Below, one piece after another: positions 36,979 to 46,367 of a DNA stretch of 64,000 nt. Under the pieces are notes generated by a model, which worked only from the letters and a program-made list of their open reading frames with translations, was not told the origin of the DNA and did not search any database. Each line of letters starts with the position of its first letter. The first letter of the stretch is position 1. This DNA is from Pseudomonadota bacterium (lineage in GTDB: Bacteria; Desulfobacterota; Desulfobacteria; Desulfobacterales; JAHIVH01). The stretch spans positions 1 to 64,000 of the forward strand of contig JAHIVH010000123.1 in the NCBI GenBank assembly GCA_018816735.1, given 5' to 3'. The translations under genes and the position numbers were made by a program.

Positions 36979-38189
36979 TTTCTTCCGCCCTCATTTTCAG
37001 ATGGTGCATCCACTCTGTTTCTATCTTCCGGAAGGGTGATTTTGGATCCGTCATTCAGAAGCTGCTGGCCCAGTGTCACCACGTCTCCGTCTGTTTCAAT
37101 GCCTTTCACTTCCACCAGATCATCTTCCCTGATGCCGGAAATCACAGGGTGCCATCTCACGGTCGCATTTTCCGTGTTCACCATAAACACACCGGTCTGA
37201 TCACCTCTTTTGGTCAACGCCTGTTCAGGAATGACGATAGCCTCTGCCACATGATCGAGAACGATGGTGGCCCGGATGAACATGCCGGGTTTGAGTTTCT
37301 GTTCCGGGTTAGCGATAGCGATTTCGACTCTGGCCTGCCGTGTTTCCTTTTTGAATACTGGCGCAATTCGGGAAATTTTTCCCTGAAACGTCTCTTCCGC
37401 AAACGCATCTGTGGAAAGATAAACAAGTTGCCCGATAGTTAACCGGGAATAATCTTTTTCCGTGATAAAGATGACACCGGTTATAGGATCGAGCCTTACA
37501 ATGGATATCAGCGATGTGGTTGCGGAAACGGTGTCTCCCTCATCCACAAACCGTTCTGCAACCACACGGTCCTGATCCTCGCCGCTCCATTCTGCCGTGA
37601 CGTTGGTATACCCGAGCCTGATATTGGCTGTTTCAAGAGCAGCTTCAGCTCTTATAACCTGGGCTTTGGCCACTTCCAGTCGGGCTTCTTTTTCCAGTTG
37701 ATTGGTTTTGGCCGTATCGAGCTGGGATTCGGATTTGACGCCTCTTTTGCTCAACGTTTTTACCCGATCCAGTTCCCGGTTGGCAATAATCAATCCATTT
37801 TCCGCTTCCACAAGGTTCGCCTTTGCAACAGCCAGATCGGCCTTGACCTGAGCCACCTCCTGGATATACTCCCCATTATCCAGTTCACAGACGATCTGGC
37901 CCCGGTGGATGGTATCCGAAATATCCACATACAGGCGCTCCACCCGCCCGCTGACCTTGGGCGCCACCAGAAACTGGGCTTCCGCCTCCAGTGTGCCGCT
38001 GAACGTCCGTTTTAGCGTTATCGGCCCTGTTTTTATTTTGGCTGTTTCCACAGGCACGGGGAGTACGTCTTTCCCCCGTCCGCCCGGTCCCTGGGAGGCC
38101 GTTATCCGGCTTAAAACCCGCCAGCCGATTCCAGAAACGATAATGATAATGACGAGCGTGAAGATCAATTTCCGGCCCGATGATGTCAT
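36975..38189 (-). CDS. RND periplasmic adaptor (membrane fusion protein)
   Basis: A 404-aa HlyD/AcrA-family adaptor with an N-terminal membrane anchor ([19 protein letters not shown]) and no lipobox. It then has a beta-barrel strand, a lipoyl half ([20 protein letters not shown]), a coiled-coil hairpin of about 70 residues, a second lipoyl half, and barrel plus membrane-proximal domains. It is the first gene of the pump operon, behind a sigma-70-like promoter about 100 bp upstream. The ATG has only a weak GGA upstream. Confidence 0.9.
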   Translation of the reverse strand: MTSSGRKLIFTLVIIIIVSGIGWRVLSRITASQGPGGRGKDVLPVPVETAKIKTGPITLKRTFSGTLEAEAQFLVAPKVSGRVERLYVDISDTIHRGQIVCELDNGEYIQEVAQVKADLAVAKANLVEAENGLIIANRELDRVKTLSKRGVKSESQLDTAKTNQLEKEARLEVAKAQVIRAEAALETANIRLGYTNVTAEWSGEDQDRVVAERFVDEGDTVSATTSLISIVRLDPITGVIFITEKDYSRLTIGQLVYLSTDAFAEETFQGKISRIAPVFKKETRQARVEIAIANPEQKLKPGMFIRATIVLDHVAEAIVIPEQALTKRGDQTGVFMVNTENATVRWHPVISGIREDDLVEVKGIETDGDVVTLGQQLLNDGSKITLPEDRNRVDAPSENEGGRK

Positions 38190-38296
38190 GATGGTGTGTC
38201 CTTATGCGGTTATGGTGAAACAACTTATTTAACGTGCTGCTCTTTTAAAGGGTTTTGGCCGCTTATATGTGTGGGCCTGATCCTTAAGACAGATGA

Positions 38297-38325
38297 AAAA
38301 TATTTTAAATAGGGGGGGATGTCAA
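38297..38325 (-). promoter_or_regulatory. Promoter of the RND operon
   Basis: On the minus strand TTGACA (38320-38325) and TATTTT (38297-38302) are 17 bp apart; the spacer contains a run of seven C. The predicted transcript start near 38290 leaves about 100 nt of leader. No regulator gene is adjacent to explain control of the pump. Confidence 0.6.
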
Positions 38326-38397
38326 TGGGATTACGTGAGGTTAACCTGGAATTAATTTTCTTTACACTAAATGATCATCCAAAACGATTTCGCTTCA

Positions 38398-38799
38398 TCA
38401 GATAAACCCTTGTGCCTGAAAACTCAAATGGCCTTTCCGGGTGACGATGATGTGATCCAGTATTCTGCCGGATTCCACAAGCTGCCTCTGCAGTGCCAGA
38501 TCTTCGGTACTGGCCTTGAGTTCGCCGGACGGATGGTTGTGGGCGAGAATGACTGCTGCGGCCCGGTCCGTGATCACATCGGCAAACACTTCTCTGGGAT
38601 GGACCTGGGTTTTGTTCAGAAGGTCTACGGTGACAATCCGTTTCTCGATGACCTCGTTTGCGCCGTTTAATGAAATGCACACAAAATATTCCTGCTGTTT
38701 GGTCATGATATCGGCAAGCAGTGGCAGGAGGGCATCCTCCGGTTCCTTTAGTTTTTCCCTGGGCCTTTTGAATTCGGGCAGGTCTTTGACTTTTTTCAT
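38398..38799 (-). CDS. Short RadC-like JAMM-domain protein
   Basis: A 133-aa protein with only the JAB/MPN half of RadC. The metal-site motif HNHPSGELKASTED is complete (His, His, Ser, Asp) and a Glu lies in the N-terminal part (GANEVIEKR). Full-length RadC is about 220 aa with an N-terminal helix-hairpin-helix region that is missing here. Short RadC proteins are frequent in mobile or anti-phage islands, and this one adjoins decayed AlbA_2 genes. It may be a functional stand-alone JAMM protein or a remnant. ACAGGAACCTGAACC precedes the ATG, a moderate ribosome site. Confidence 0.7.
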   Translation of the reverse strand: MKKVKDLPEFKRPREKLKEPEDALLPLLADIMTKQQEYFVCISLNGANEVIEKRIVTVDLLNKTQVHPREVFADVITDRAAAVILAHNHPSGELKASTEDLALQRQLVESGRILDHIIVTRKGHLSFQAQGFI

Positions 38800-38832
38800 G
38801 GTTCAGGTTCCTGTAACTCACATCAATCGTTA

Positions 38833-39150
38833 TCATGCCTTGTTTATCTTTTCGATACCCCGGCCCCAGGCTTCGATATACCCGGCACGGAAAAAGGCAG
38901 CCGCAATCAAGGGGTTATAGGAGATGGACGGGTGCTTTTTCTGCAACAGGTCCAAGGTCAGCTCTTCAGGCAGGCGGCCCGGATTCCAGATCACAATCTT
39001 GTTCTCATACACACTGATCTGAACAGGAGTACCGCTGGCATAATCTTTATGCACCACCACATTGAGTAATGCTTCCCGTAGCGCCGGGCAGGGAACAGAT
39101 ACTGTTCGACCCGCTGAATCCCTTTATAGCTGATGAATGCTTTCATGTAT
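38833..39150 (-). pseudogene. Second AlbA_2/RecG-like helicase-family remnant (internal fragment)
   Basis: The frame carrying VVVHKDYASGTPVQISVYEN, GRLPEELTLD and AAFFRAGYIEAWGRGIEKINKA matches the middle of AlbA_2 (Schlafen-type) ATP-dependent DNA-binding proteins. Immediately upstream the homologous QRVEQYLFP is in a different frame from ALREALLNVVVHKDY, so a frameshift lies near 39105. The N-terminal AlbA_2 domain and the C-terminus are both absent. It is therefore a truncated internal piece of a second gene copy, abutting radC. Confidence 0.7.
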
Positions 39151-39168
39151 TATTAGTAACTCGTATTG

Positions 39169-40163
39169 TTACAATCTATTTTTTTCAATCCACGCCTTCC
39201 CCTTTTCCCTCAGCCGGTACTTCTGCAAACGGCTTTGGGGTTTTTCGGGGATGGTGTATTCAATATACTCACCATCAAGAAGTTCCTTTAAAACTTTTTT
39301 TAGCTGGCCGGAAATTTGTTTTTGACCCAACAATTGGGAGAGTTCATTCTTCGAATAACTGTTTTTTGAAAGAAGCTCGCTTATTTTTACTTGTAGCGAC
39401 TCGGGCTGTGACTTTAGATGGTTATCCTTCTCTGCTTCTGAGAGATCTTCTCCATCCACCGGTACAACCACGGAAAACATAGCCTCTTCTATAAATTCCG
39501 GTTTTGCGCCTTTGGTGTAAAATGGCAGGTACTTCGTCTGCCAGCGTGTACCCTTTTTTTCCGGTTGCAGAATCCTTTTTGTAGAACCCGGCCTTCTTCA
39601 GCAGGGTTTCGGGTTTAAGTCCGGCCCAGGGGTGGGTGGACTGGTTGGCACGCATCAGGCCGGGATGCCTTTTCAAAAAGATCAGGCCTGAAATCCTCAA
39701 GGGTTGTGTAGGGCAGAACCTTCTGCTCTGAAAAATAGCTGGCCTTGCGATTGACGATTCCTGCTATCTGTTCCGGCCGCTCGATCTTGTAGTCTCCTTC
39801 TTCCCGCCGTATATGGATAACTCCCTTACAGGTGTGGATCTGGGAACTTTCCGGCACTTGAACGATTAGCAGGTGTTTGCTCATGTATTGAATGTCATGC
39901 ACAGACATCACAAACACCGGGTTGATTTTTTGGGGGTTGTTGGAGAGATTGACCAGATCGGTTTTGATTTTCTGTACGGCTGATGGGTCTATCCCTTTAA
40001 CCGTGCCGTCATCGGCAACGCCAAGCAGGATGGTACCCCCTTCGGTATTTAAAAATGCGCAAATGGTTTCAAAGACATTCTTTGGCAAACTGTTTTCAGC
40101 CTCTTTGAATTCAAGTGTAAGTCCTTCGCCCTGTTTGAATAGCCTTTCAATATCTTTGATCAC
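39169..40163 (-). pseudogene. AlbA_2 (Schlafen-type) putative DNA-binding protein, broken
   Basis: An intact AlbA_2 domain begins at 40163 (GEGLTLEFKEAENSLPKN, INTEGG-like FLNTEGGTILLGVADDG) and runs about 170 residues to LEDFRPDLF. A frameshift near 39660 moves homology to another frame (RANQSTHPWAGLKPETLL to KKGYTLA). A deletion near 39540 then joins it to a third frame reading YLPFYTKGAKPEFIEEAMFSV in pieces, plus a winged-helix C-terminus ending at 39169 (GKAWIEKNRL). The central part, about 180 residues in homologues, is lost. Only the N-terminal domain could still be made as a roughly 182-aa product. Confidence 0.75.
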
Positions 40164-40513
40164 CGTTTAAACCTTTAACATTATGTTTAAATTTCTTTTC
40201 CTCCAGCCGCGCCTTTCCTTTGTCTATCATCCGGTAACTCTGGAAGCAGCATGAATTCATATTCAATAAGATGATTCAGAAATATTTGAAATATCGATCA
40301 ATGTCAATTAATTATAAACAGGCATTTTGATTCTTCTGCGCTGTTTCAAGTGGCATGAAACAGGCCATGCGAACCGGTTTTTTACCACCCATTCAATTGC
40401 CTTGACAATCGTACCCCCGGCTTTTAGTATCTGGGTCGCCATAAAAAATATATGGGCGATCGTTTTTGGGTATGGCGCTTGACGGCAACAATAAGAAAAA
40501 AAGGACATGATTA
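40164..40513. other. Intergenic region with promoter for the 3-hydroxyacyl-CoA dehydrogenase
   Basis: This 350-bp gap holds a good sigma-70 promoter on the + strand, TTGACA (40402-40407), 17-bp spacer, TAGTAT (40425-40430), giving about 77 nt of leader to 40514. A 66-codon minus-strand frame (40308-40508) looks accidental. The left part beside the AlbA_2 pseudogene is unremarkable AT-rich sequence. Confidence 0.55.
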
Positions 40514-41419
40514 ATGAAGGTTGAGGATATTAAAAAGATACTCATTCTGGGATCAGGGACGATGGGGCAGCAGATCGGGTTACTTTGCGCAGTTCATGGG
40601 TATGATGTGACGATTTATGATATTAAAAAGGAGATCCTTGACAGAGCGGATGAGAGAATCAGAAGGCGTGCCGGCAAAATGGTATCATCCGGCCAGGTAT
40701 CTGATGAAACCGCGCAGGCAGGCCTGAAACGGATCACCATGACCGATGACCCGGAAAAAGCTGCAAAAGATGCGGATTTGGTAAGCGAATCCGTTCCTGA
40801 GGATCCTAAATTAAAAGGAAAGGTCTTCGCCCAGTTTAATGCACTATGCAAGGAAGATACGATTTTTACAACCAATACATCCTCTTTATTGCCTTCACAA
40901 TTTGCCGAAGAAACCGGAAGGCCGGAGAAATTTCTGGCATTTCATTTTCATGATACGCTGATGACAAAGATTGTGGATGTGATGCCGCATTCGGGAACTT
41001 CTCCTGAAACGGTTTTACTGGTCACTGCCTTTGCCGAGACCATTGGCCAGGTTCCCATTGTATTGAAAAAAGAACATAATGGGTTTGTGTTTAACAACAT
41101 GCTGATGGCGCTCCTCGATTCTGCTTTGAATCTTGCCTCAGGGGACGTGGCTTCAATTCAGGATATTGACCGCTCATTCATGGGCGTGATGCATTCCATG
41201 GTAGGGCCATTTGGCATCATGGACAGTGTGGGCCTGGATACGGTTTATAAAATAACCGATTACTGGGCACAGCAGCTGAACAACCCGGCAGCCAAAAAGA
41301 ATGCGGCATTTTTAAAGACATATATTGATGAAGGCAAGTTGGGTATGAAATCCGGTAAGGGATTTTACGCCTATCCCGGTCCGGCATATGCCAAACCGGA
41401 TTTTTTAACAAAAAAATAG
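40514..41419 (+). CDS. 3-hydroxyacyl-CoA dehydrogenase
   Basis: A 301-aa NAD-dependent enzyme of the 3HCDH family (beta-oxidation or butanoyl-CoA formation). The Rossmann motif ILGSGTMGQQIGLLCA, the TNTSSLLPSQFAE loop with catalytic Ser, FLAFHFHD with the catalytic His, and a C-terminal 3HCDH domain with GMKSGKGFYAYP are all present. Stand-alone length is normal, so this is not the fused FadB type. No acyl-CoA neighbours remain except the broken enoyl-CoA hydratase far downstream. AAGGA lies before the ATG. Confidence 0.9.
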   Translation: MKVEDIKKILILGSGTMGQQIGLLCAVHGYDVTIYDIKKEILDRADERIRRRAGKMVSSGQVSDETAQAGLKRITMTDDPEKAAKDADLVSESVPEDPKLKGKVFAQFNALCKEDTIFTTNTSSLLPSQFAEETGRPEKFLAFHFHDTLMTKIVDVMPHSGTSPETVLLVTAFAETIGQVPIVLKKEHNGFVFNNMLMALLDSALNLASGDVASIQDIDRSFMGVMHSMVGPFGIMDSVGLDTVYKITDYWAQQLNNPAAKKNAAFLKTYIDEGKLGMKSGKGFYAYPGPAYAKPDFLTKK

Positions 41420-41459
41420 ATTTTCCCTGACATCTGAAACAGTTAAAAAGGGTATCAGG

Positions 41460-42149
41460 ATGTCAAAAATAATTCTTGTGATAGAAGACAATGCGGATCT
41501 GGGCAATCTTCTCTCCCTGCATCTTCGGGATCTCAATTTTGAGGTGGTCTGTGAGCCTGATGGCAGAAAGGGATTGAGGCAGGCCGAGAGCCATGTGTTT
41601 GATCTCATCATCCTCGATATCATGCTTCCCGGAATGGACGGCATCGAAATATTGAGGCAGATCCGGGGTAAGGGTAATGCCGTGCCCATCCTGATGCTCA
41701 CGTCAAAATCTTCTGAAACCGATCGCGTGGTGGGTCTGGAGCTTGGCGCAGACGATTATGTGACAAAGCCTTTCAGCATCCGCGAGCTCCTGGCCAGAGT
41801 GAAAGCCCTTTTAAGGCGCGCGGAAGCGGATCAACCCAAAACGATCGTAGAAGGAGAGCTGGTGATTTGTCCGGAGAAGCGGACAGTCTCGCTTTCCGGA
41901 AAATCGATTGATGTCACCGCAAAGGAGTTTGATCTTCTCTACTATTTTGCCAGCCATCCGGGTCGCGCTTATTCCCGGTCTCAGCTGCTGGATCAGATTT
42001 GGGGCTATGCACACAGTGGATATGAGCATACGGTGAACTCCCATATCAACAGACTTCGATCCAAAATAGAGAAAAATCCGGCAAAGCCCCGGTATATCTT
42101 AACTGTATGGGGCGTCGGCTATAAGTTCGCAGACGAAAACATTCCTTAA
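41460..42149 (+). CDS. OmpR-family response regulator
   Basis: A 229-aa two-component regulator. The receiver domain (1-120) carries the acidic pocket IEDNAD, phospho-acceptor Asp53 in LIILDIMLPGMDG, and the Lys in VTKPF. The winged-helix output domain (about 130-225) includes LTAKEFDLL-type VTAKEFDLLYYFASHPGR and VNSHINRLRSKIEKN. It precedes, by 13 bp, a histidine kinase gene that has lost its sensor and phospho-acceptor regions. The regulator itself looks intact but is probably without its native partner. Confidence 0.92.
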   Translation: MSKIILVIEDNADLGNLLSLHLRDLNFEVVCEPDGRKGLRQAESHVFDLIILDIMLPGMDGIEILRQIRGKGNAVPILMLTSKSSETDRVVGLELGADDYVTKPFSIRELLARVKALLRRAEADQPKTIVEGELVICPEKRTVSLSGKSIDVTAKEFDLLYYFASHPGRAYSRSQLLDQIWGYAHSGYEHTVNSHINRLRSKIEKNPAKPRYILTVWGVGYKFADENIP

Positions 42150-42162
42150 AGAAGGAAATCCC

Positions 42163-42815
42163 ATGTTCCGATCGCTTTATTCAAAGCTTGCCGTGGGTAT
42201 GTGGAAACCCTGTTATTGAAAGAACAGACTCTGGCCCCTGAGGAAAGAAAAAATTATCTTCTGACCGCCCACAAGCATTGTCAGCGATTAAGCACACTGG
42301 TGGAGGACCTCTTTGAGCTGGCCAAACTGGATGCCAGTGAATCGGGTCCGCACACCGAACCGTTCAGTATTTCGGATCTCATGCAGGATGTGATTCAGAA
42401 ATTCCAACTGACTGCTGAAAAAAAAGGCATCCGGATTACGGTTGACCTGGAAGATAACCTGCCTTTTGTCAATGCAGATATCGGTTTGATTGAACGCGTG
42501 TTTGAAAATCTCATTGAAAATGCCTTGCAGCATACGCCTGAAGGCGGAACCATCACCCTTGGGCTTGCCACCGATGGATCTGATGTCGCTATTCAGGTCA
42601 GGGACACCGGGAAGGGAATTTCTGAAAACGATCTCCCTCATATTTTTGACCGGTTTTATCAGGTGGATAAAAGCAGGCGGTTTCAGGCCGGTCATTCAGG
42701 TTTGGGCCTTGCCATTACCAAACGAATCCTTGAGATTCATGGAAAGGATATAACAGTCAAAAGCACCGAGGAACAAGGCACTATATTAACTTTTAAACTG
42801 CCTGCGGTTTGGTGA
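42163..42815 (+). pseudogene. Sensor histidine kinase with internal deletion
   Basis: The original start is retained: GAAGGA, then ATG at 42163 encoding MFRSLYSKLAVG. Within about 35 bp the reading switches to another frame at 42191-42200, where homology resumes as YVETLLLKEQ, just after the H-box in intact kinases. Sensor, membrane, HAMP and phospho-acceptor His (some 250-300 residues) are thus lost and the join is out of frame. The rest (SDIGL-x-ENLIENALQH, DTGKGISENDLPHIFDRF, GHSGLGLAITK) is a complete ATPase domain. A GTG at 42201 could give a kinase-dead ATPase fragment. Confidence 0.85.
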
Positions 42816-42848
42816 ACACAGGCGTAAATATAATGACGCAAAAAAACT

Positions 42849-42872
42849 TCACCACAGAGAGCACAGAGAAAA
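42849..42872. repeat. CACAGAG-type dispersed short repeat
   Basis: The 240-bp gap ahead of msrAB contains CACAGAGAGCACAGAG, a degenerate CACAGAG repeat of a kind often scattered between genes of Desulfobacterota and other environmental bacteria. Only this one copy is seen in the window. Nothing else is recognised in the gap. Confidence 0.35.
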
Positions 42873-43056
42873 AGATTTGCGATGTCCATGCAGTGTCTAA
42901 AACAGGCTCGAAAGGAAGTTCTTTCTGAGAAAAATACAAAAAACAGTTTGTGATAAAAAAGTGATCTTTTCGTGATGCATTCGGGATACGGCCATCTCAT
43001 ATTGCAGGTAAATGGGTTTGGTTAAGTAAACATCAACGAACAAGAGGAGGCGAACC

Positions 43057-44253
43057 ATGATAAACAAAATATTTATTGCAGTTGTCATTCTTGCGATCGG
43101 GATCTTTGGTATCTTTCGTATCCATTCCCTGACCCATGCCATGACGGAAAAAGACGATATGACCATGACGGATTCAAAAAAAACAGACACAGCCATTTTC
43201 GCAGGCGGGTGCTTCTGGTGCACGGAATCGGATTTCGAGAAAGTGCCGGGAGTGTTAGACGTGATTTCCGGTTATACCGGCGGCCATGTGGTTGATCCCG
43301 CATACGAACAGGTATCTGCCGGGGGTACCGGGCATGTGGAAGCCGTCAAGGTGATCTATGATCCTGAAAAAGTGAGTTATGACATGCTTCTGGACGCATT
43401 CTGGCGGTATGTGGATCCCACAGACAGCGGTGGCCAGTTCGTGGATCGGGGCCCCCAGTACCGAAGTGCCATTTTTTACGCCAATGAAAACGAGCATCAG
43501 ATGATCGAGGCATCCAAGAAAAAACTGGAAGCTTCAGGCCGGTTTACAAAACCGGTCGTCACCGATATTCTGCCAAGAGGTCCCTTTTATCCGGCAGAAG
43601 AATATCATCAGGATTATTACAAAAAAAATCCCATCCGGTATAAATTTTATCGTTCACGATCCGGACGGGATCAGTTTCTGGAAAAGACCTGGCAGAATGA
43701 AATGGGGATGGTCAAGGATATGGATTCAAAAATGCCGGCCGGCATGTCCTCCCCCAACATGATGTCACCCATGGATACCATGAATAAAGGAGGAATGACG
43801 ATGTCCGAGAAGCATATGTATATGAAACCTGACGATGAGAACCTTAAAAAAAGATTGACCCCCATTCAATACAAGGTTGCCCGGGAAAACGGTACAGAGC
43901 CTCCCTTTAAAAATGAATACTGGGATAATCACGAGCCGGGCATTTATGTGGATATTGTGTCAGGAGAACCACTTTTCAGTTCAACAGATAAATTTGAATC
44001 CGGGACCGGTTGGCCCAGTTTTACAAAACCGCTTGAGCCCGGTCATGTCATTGAAAAAGAGGATAAGGGCCTTTTTATGAACCGGACCGAAGTGCGAAGC
44101 AAATTCGGTGATTCACATCTCGGGCATGTTTTTGATGACGGGCCCGAACCAACAGGCCTTCGGTATTGCATCAACTCAGCCTCGCTCCGTTTTGTGGCTG
44201 CAAAAGATCTGGAGAAAGAAGGGTATGGGACGTATCGGGCGATGTTTAAATAA
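43057..44253 (+). CDS. msrAB: Exported MsrA-MsrB fusion with methionine-rich linker
   Basis: A bifunctional methionine sulfoxide reductase of 398 aa. An N-terminal signal or anchor ([16 protein letters not shown]) predicts a periplasmic enzyme. MsrA (about 45-205) has catalytic Cys52 in AGGCFWC plus GYTGGHV and GHVEAV. MsrB (about 262-395) has [20 protein letters not shown] and the catalytic Cys in RYCINSASL. The zinc CxxC pairs of many MsrB proteins are absent. The two domains are joined by a 43-residue linker (214-256) with 13 methionines. Reduction of oxidised periplasmic proteins is the inferred role. The ATG has AGGAGG upstream. Confidence 0.92.
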   Translation: MINKIFIAVVILAIGIFGIFRIHSLTHAMTEKDDMTMTDSKKTDTAIFAGGCFWCTESDFEKVPGVLDVISGYTGGHVVDPAYEQVSAGGTGHVEAVKVIYDPEKVSYDMLLDAFWRYVDPTDSGGQFVDRGPQYRSAIFYANENEHQMIEASKKKLEASGRFTKPVVTDILPRGPFYPAEEYHQDYYKKNPIRYKFYRSRSGRDQFLEKTWQNEMGMVKDMDSKMPAGMSSPNMMSPMDTMNKGGMTMSEKHMYMKPDDENLKKRLTPIQYKVARENGTEPPFKNEYWDNHEPGIYVDIVSGEPLFSSTDKFESGTGWPSFTKPLEPGHVIEKEDKGLFMNRTEVRSKFGDSHLGHVFDDGPEPTGLRYCINSASLRFVAAKDLEKEGYGTYRAMFK

Positions 44254-44299
44254 CATGTCAATAGAAGATGGTAAATTTCAGTTATTAAAGAATAGGTCT

Positions 44300-45454
44300 T
44301 TAAGGCATATTGAAAAATAAGGAAACCCTTGTTCCCTGGCCTGGTGCGCTGTCCACTTCTATTCTGCCTTTATGCGCATCCATGATCGTTTTGCACAGGC
44401 TCAGCCCGAGGCCAAACCCACCGGTGTGTTTTGAACGGGATTTGTCGACCCGGTAAAAGGGTTCAAAAATGTGAGGCAATTCATTTTCAGGGATACCTGT
44501 CCCTGAATCACGAACCTCAACGGCAAATTGCGTTGACGTTTTTCTGATGCTTACAGTGACAGGTTCTCCTTCCTTATCTGAATATTTGATGGCGTTCATG
44601 ACGATGTTTTTTAAAACAGTGCTGATCATTTTCGGATCGATAAGCACGTTGCTTTCTTCAACCACATCCTCACAAAGTGTCGTCTTTGCCTTTCCCTGAG
44701 GCAAAAATTCAAGCGCCACCTTCATGCGTGTGATGGGGGTGCGAAGTTCGTGACTGACATCTGTCATCAGTCGTTCCCGGGTATGGAGCATATCACGTAT
44801 TTTTACCGTCATTGCATTAATCGCCTCGGACAATTGGCCGAATTCGTCGGATCTGTCTACGGAAATCTTGTAATCAAGATTTCCCGACCCAACTTCCATG
44901 ACTCCTTTTGACAAGTGTTTTACAGGTTTCAGTATTTGCCGGATGATAAAAAATGTAAAAATCAGAAGCACCGACAGGATCCCGATCAGCACCATATGCG
45001 GCCACAAGATTTCATCTTCCGGCAAAAACACCCGGGTTGTGCTGAATTCAAATTTGCCGTAGTCCTTATCCACGATAATTGCATTCATTCCTTTAGAATG
45101 CATTATCCGGGCATAGGTATCCTGATAAATAATCACGCCGTGATGATGAGGATTCGGGATATCTTTATCTGACGTGGTCCAGCTCAGATCAGGCCCCTGA
45201 AATTGGATTGTGATGTGGAATTGCCTTGAAATGTCTTTGGCCTTCGCAAAACTGGGTGGATTGCCCAGATCCGTTATCAGATAATTGACATAGTGAATGG
45301 CATTTTTCCCAAATGGGATTCGGTCTTTGTGTATTCTCTGCCCCCAGAAAAAGCCGATGACCACCACATTGATCAATATGCCGGTGACCACGATGATCAG
45401 CAGCAGTTTTGAAAAAACGGAGTTGAATACGCGGTTCAGCCAGCTAACTTTCAT
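44300..45454 (-). CDS. CpxA-like sensor histidine kinase lacking about 50 residues
   Basis: A 384-aa membrane kinase. TM1 (about 16-36) and a periplasmic sensor to about 150 are followed by TM2, a HAMP domain with PVKHLSKGVMEVGSGNLDYK, the H-box VSHELRTPITRM with His235, and an ATPase domain with the N-box (Asn287), DSGTGIPENE and GFGLGLSL. His235 and Asn287 are only 52 residues apart; about 105 is normal. An in-frame deletion therefore appears to remove the second helix of the dimerisation domain and the start of the ATPase domain. The start at 45454 has GGAGAGGAC upstream and overlaps the regulator stop by 11 bp. Activity is doubtful. Confidence 0.82.
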   Translation of the reverse strand: MKVSWLNRVFNSVFSKLLLIIVVTGILINVVVIGFFWGQRIHKDRIPFGKNAIHYVNYLITDLGNPPSFAKAKDISRQFHITIQFQGPDLSWTTSDKDIPNPHHHGVIIYQDTYARIMHSKGMNAIIVDKDYGKFEFSTTRVFLPEDEILWPHMVLIGILSVLLIFTFFIIRQILKPVKHLSKGVMEVGSGNLDYKISVDRSDEFGQLSEAINAMTVKIRDMLHTRERLMTDVSHELRTPITRMKVALEFLPQGKAKTTLCEDVVEESNVLIDPKMISTVLKNIVMNAIKYSDKEGEPVTVSIRKTSTQFAVEVRDSGTGIPENELPHIFEPFYRVDKSRSKHTGGFGLGLSLCKTIMDAHKGRIEVDSAPGQGTRVSLFFNMP

Positions 45455-46145
45455 CAGAGTCCTCTCCGCCGATAAACGCATATCCCGTGGCCCAGATGGT
45501 TTTAATAAATACCGGGGCCTTGGGATCATCATTTAATTTTTGACGAAGCCGGCTCATGGTGATGTCCACAGAGCGGTTAAATGCGTCACAATCCATGCCT
45601 CGCAATTCCTGTAAAATCCGGTCCCGGTTCAAAACCCTGCCCGGATTTCTGGTCAATAATTCAAGGGCAACAAATTCATTGGTGGTGAGAACAATCCGCT
45701 TGTCATCCAGCATTACTTTTTGTTTCGGTATATCAATTATCAGCTTTCCGAATATACGCTTCCCTATAGATTCTTTTTTGCTGTGAGTCCGGCGGAGAAC
45801 GGTTTGAATACGTGCCACAAGCTCACGGGGTTCAAACGGTTTTGCCAGATAATCATCGGCGCCAAGCTCAAGCCCCACGATCCTGTCCATTACCTCACCG
45901 CGTGCGGTCAGCATGATAATCGGTGTGGCATGGGTTTTTCTTATGGTTTTACACACGTCAAATCCATCCATTTCCGGCAGCATGACATCCAGAATAATCA
46001 GATCCGGGAATGCATCCTTCAGTTTGGCAATCCCTTTTGACGGGTGGGTCTCGGTCAGAACATGATAGTTGAAATTCGTCAGATAATCCGTCAGCAACCG
46101 GTTCAGTTTTTCGTCATCATCGATGATCAGTATCGTTTGTGCCAT
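45444..46145 (-). CDS. CpxR-like OmpR-family response regulator
   Basis: A 233-aa regulator, intact. The receiver has IIDDDEK, phospho-acceptor Asp53 in LIILDVMLPEMDG and the Lys in LAKPFEP. The winged-helix output ends with VDITMSRLRQKLNDDPKAP and IKTIWATGYAF. It overlaps the kinase gene downstream and lies behind a Spy/CpxP remnant, the typical order of an envelope-stress system. Three GTAAC half-sites with a 10-bp period lie upstream of that remnant and probably bind this protein, so the operon is likely autoregulated. Confidence 0.92.
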   Translation of the reverse strand: MAQTILIIDDDEKLNRLLTDYLTNFNYHVLTETHPSKGIAKLKDAFPDLIILDVMLPEMDGFDVCKTIRKTHATPIIMLTARGEVMDRIVGLELGADDYLAKPFEPRELVARIQTVLRRTHSKKESIGKRIFGKLIIDIPKQKVMLDDKRIVLTTNEFVALELLTRNPGRVLNRDRILQELRGMDCDAFNRSVDITMSRLRQKLNDDPKAPVFIKTIWATGYAFIGGEDSDES

Positions 46146-46201
46146 GGTGATATTTTGTGTGGTGACCTTTCACCCGCTTCAGGGCAAAAGGCCTGTTAGG
46201 G

Positions 46202-46330
46202 TTACTCTCCGAAATAGGAATGCCATTTATCAAACGTTTCCAGTTTATCAATCAGAATCGATTTCTGCTCAGACGTTAATGTCTTGTGGAACTCGGAGAG
46301 GCTTGAAACGACAAATTTGTTTTGATGGCA
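46202..46330 (-). pseudogene. Spy/CpxP-family remnant (C-terminal end only)
   Basis: The frame ending at 46202 encodes FVVSSLSEFHKTLTSEQ and ILIDKLETFDKWHSY, the characteristic C-terminal end of small Spy/CpxP periplasmic chaperones and metal sensors (LTxEQRxxL pattern). Upstream in the same frame there is neither signal peptide nor the first LTxxQ repeat; the sequence runs into a regulatory region with GTAAC repeats. The 5-prime three quarters of the gene therefore seem deleted, bringing the old promoter next to the tail. A longer frame to 46528 exists but its N-terminal part looks accidental. Confidence 0.6.
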
Positions 46331-46367
46331 ATCTAATACACAATCCGGAAGAATGCTTTTCACAACC

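Noticed and set aside
40308-40508. 66-codon minus-strand frame
   Set aside because: No ribosome site, overlaps the + strand promoter at 40402-40430, and composition looks accidental.
42163-42219. TGA in the short frame of the broken histidine kinase read as selenocysteine
   Set aside because: Homology resumes in a different frame, so the stop is a result of the deletion and not a recoded codon.
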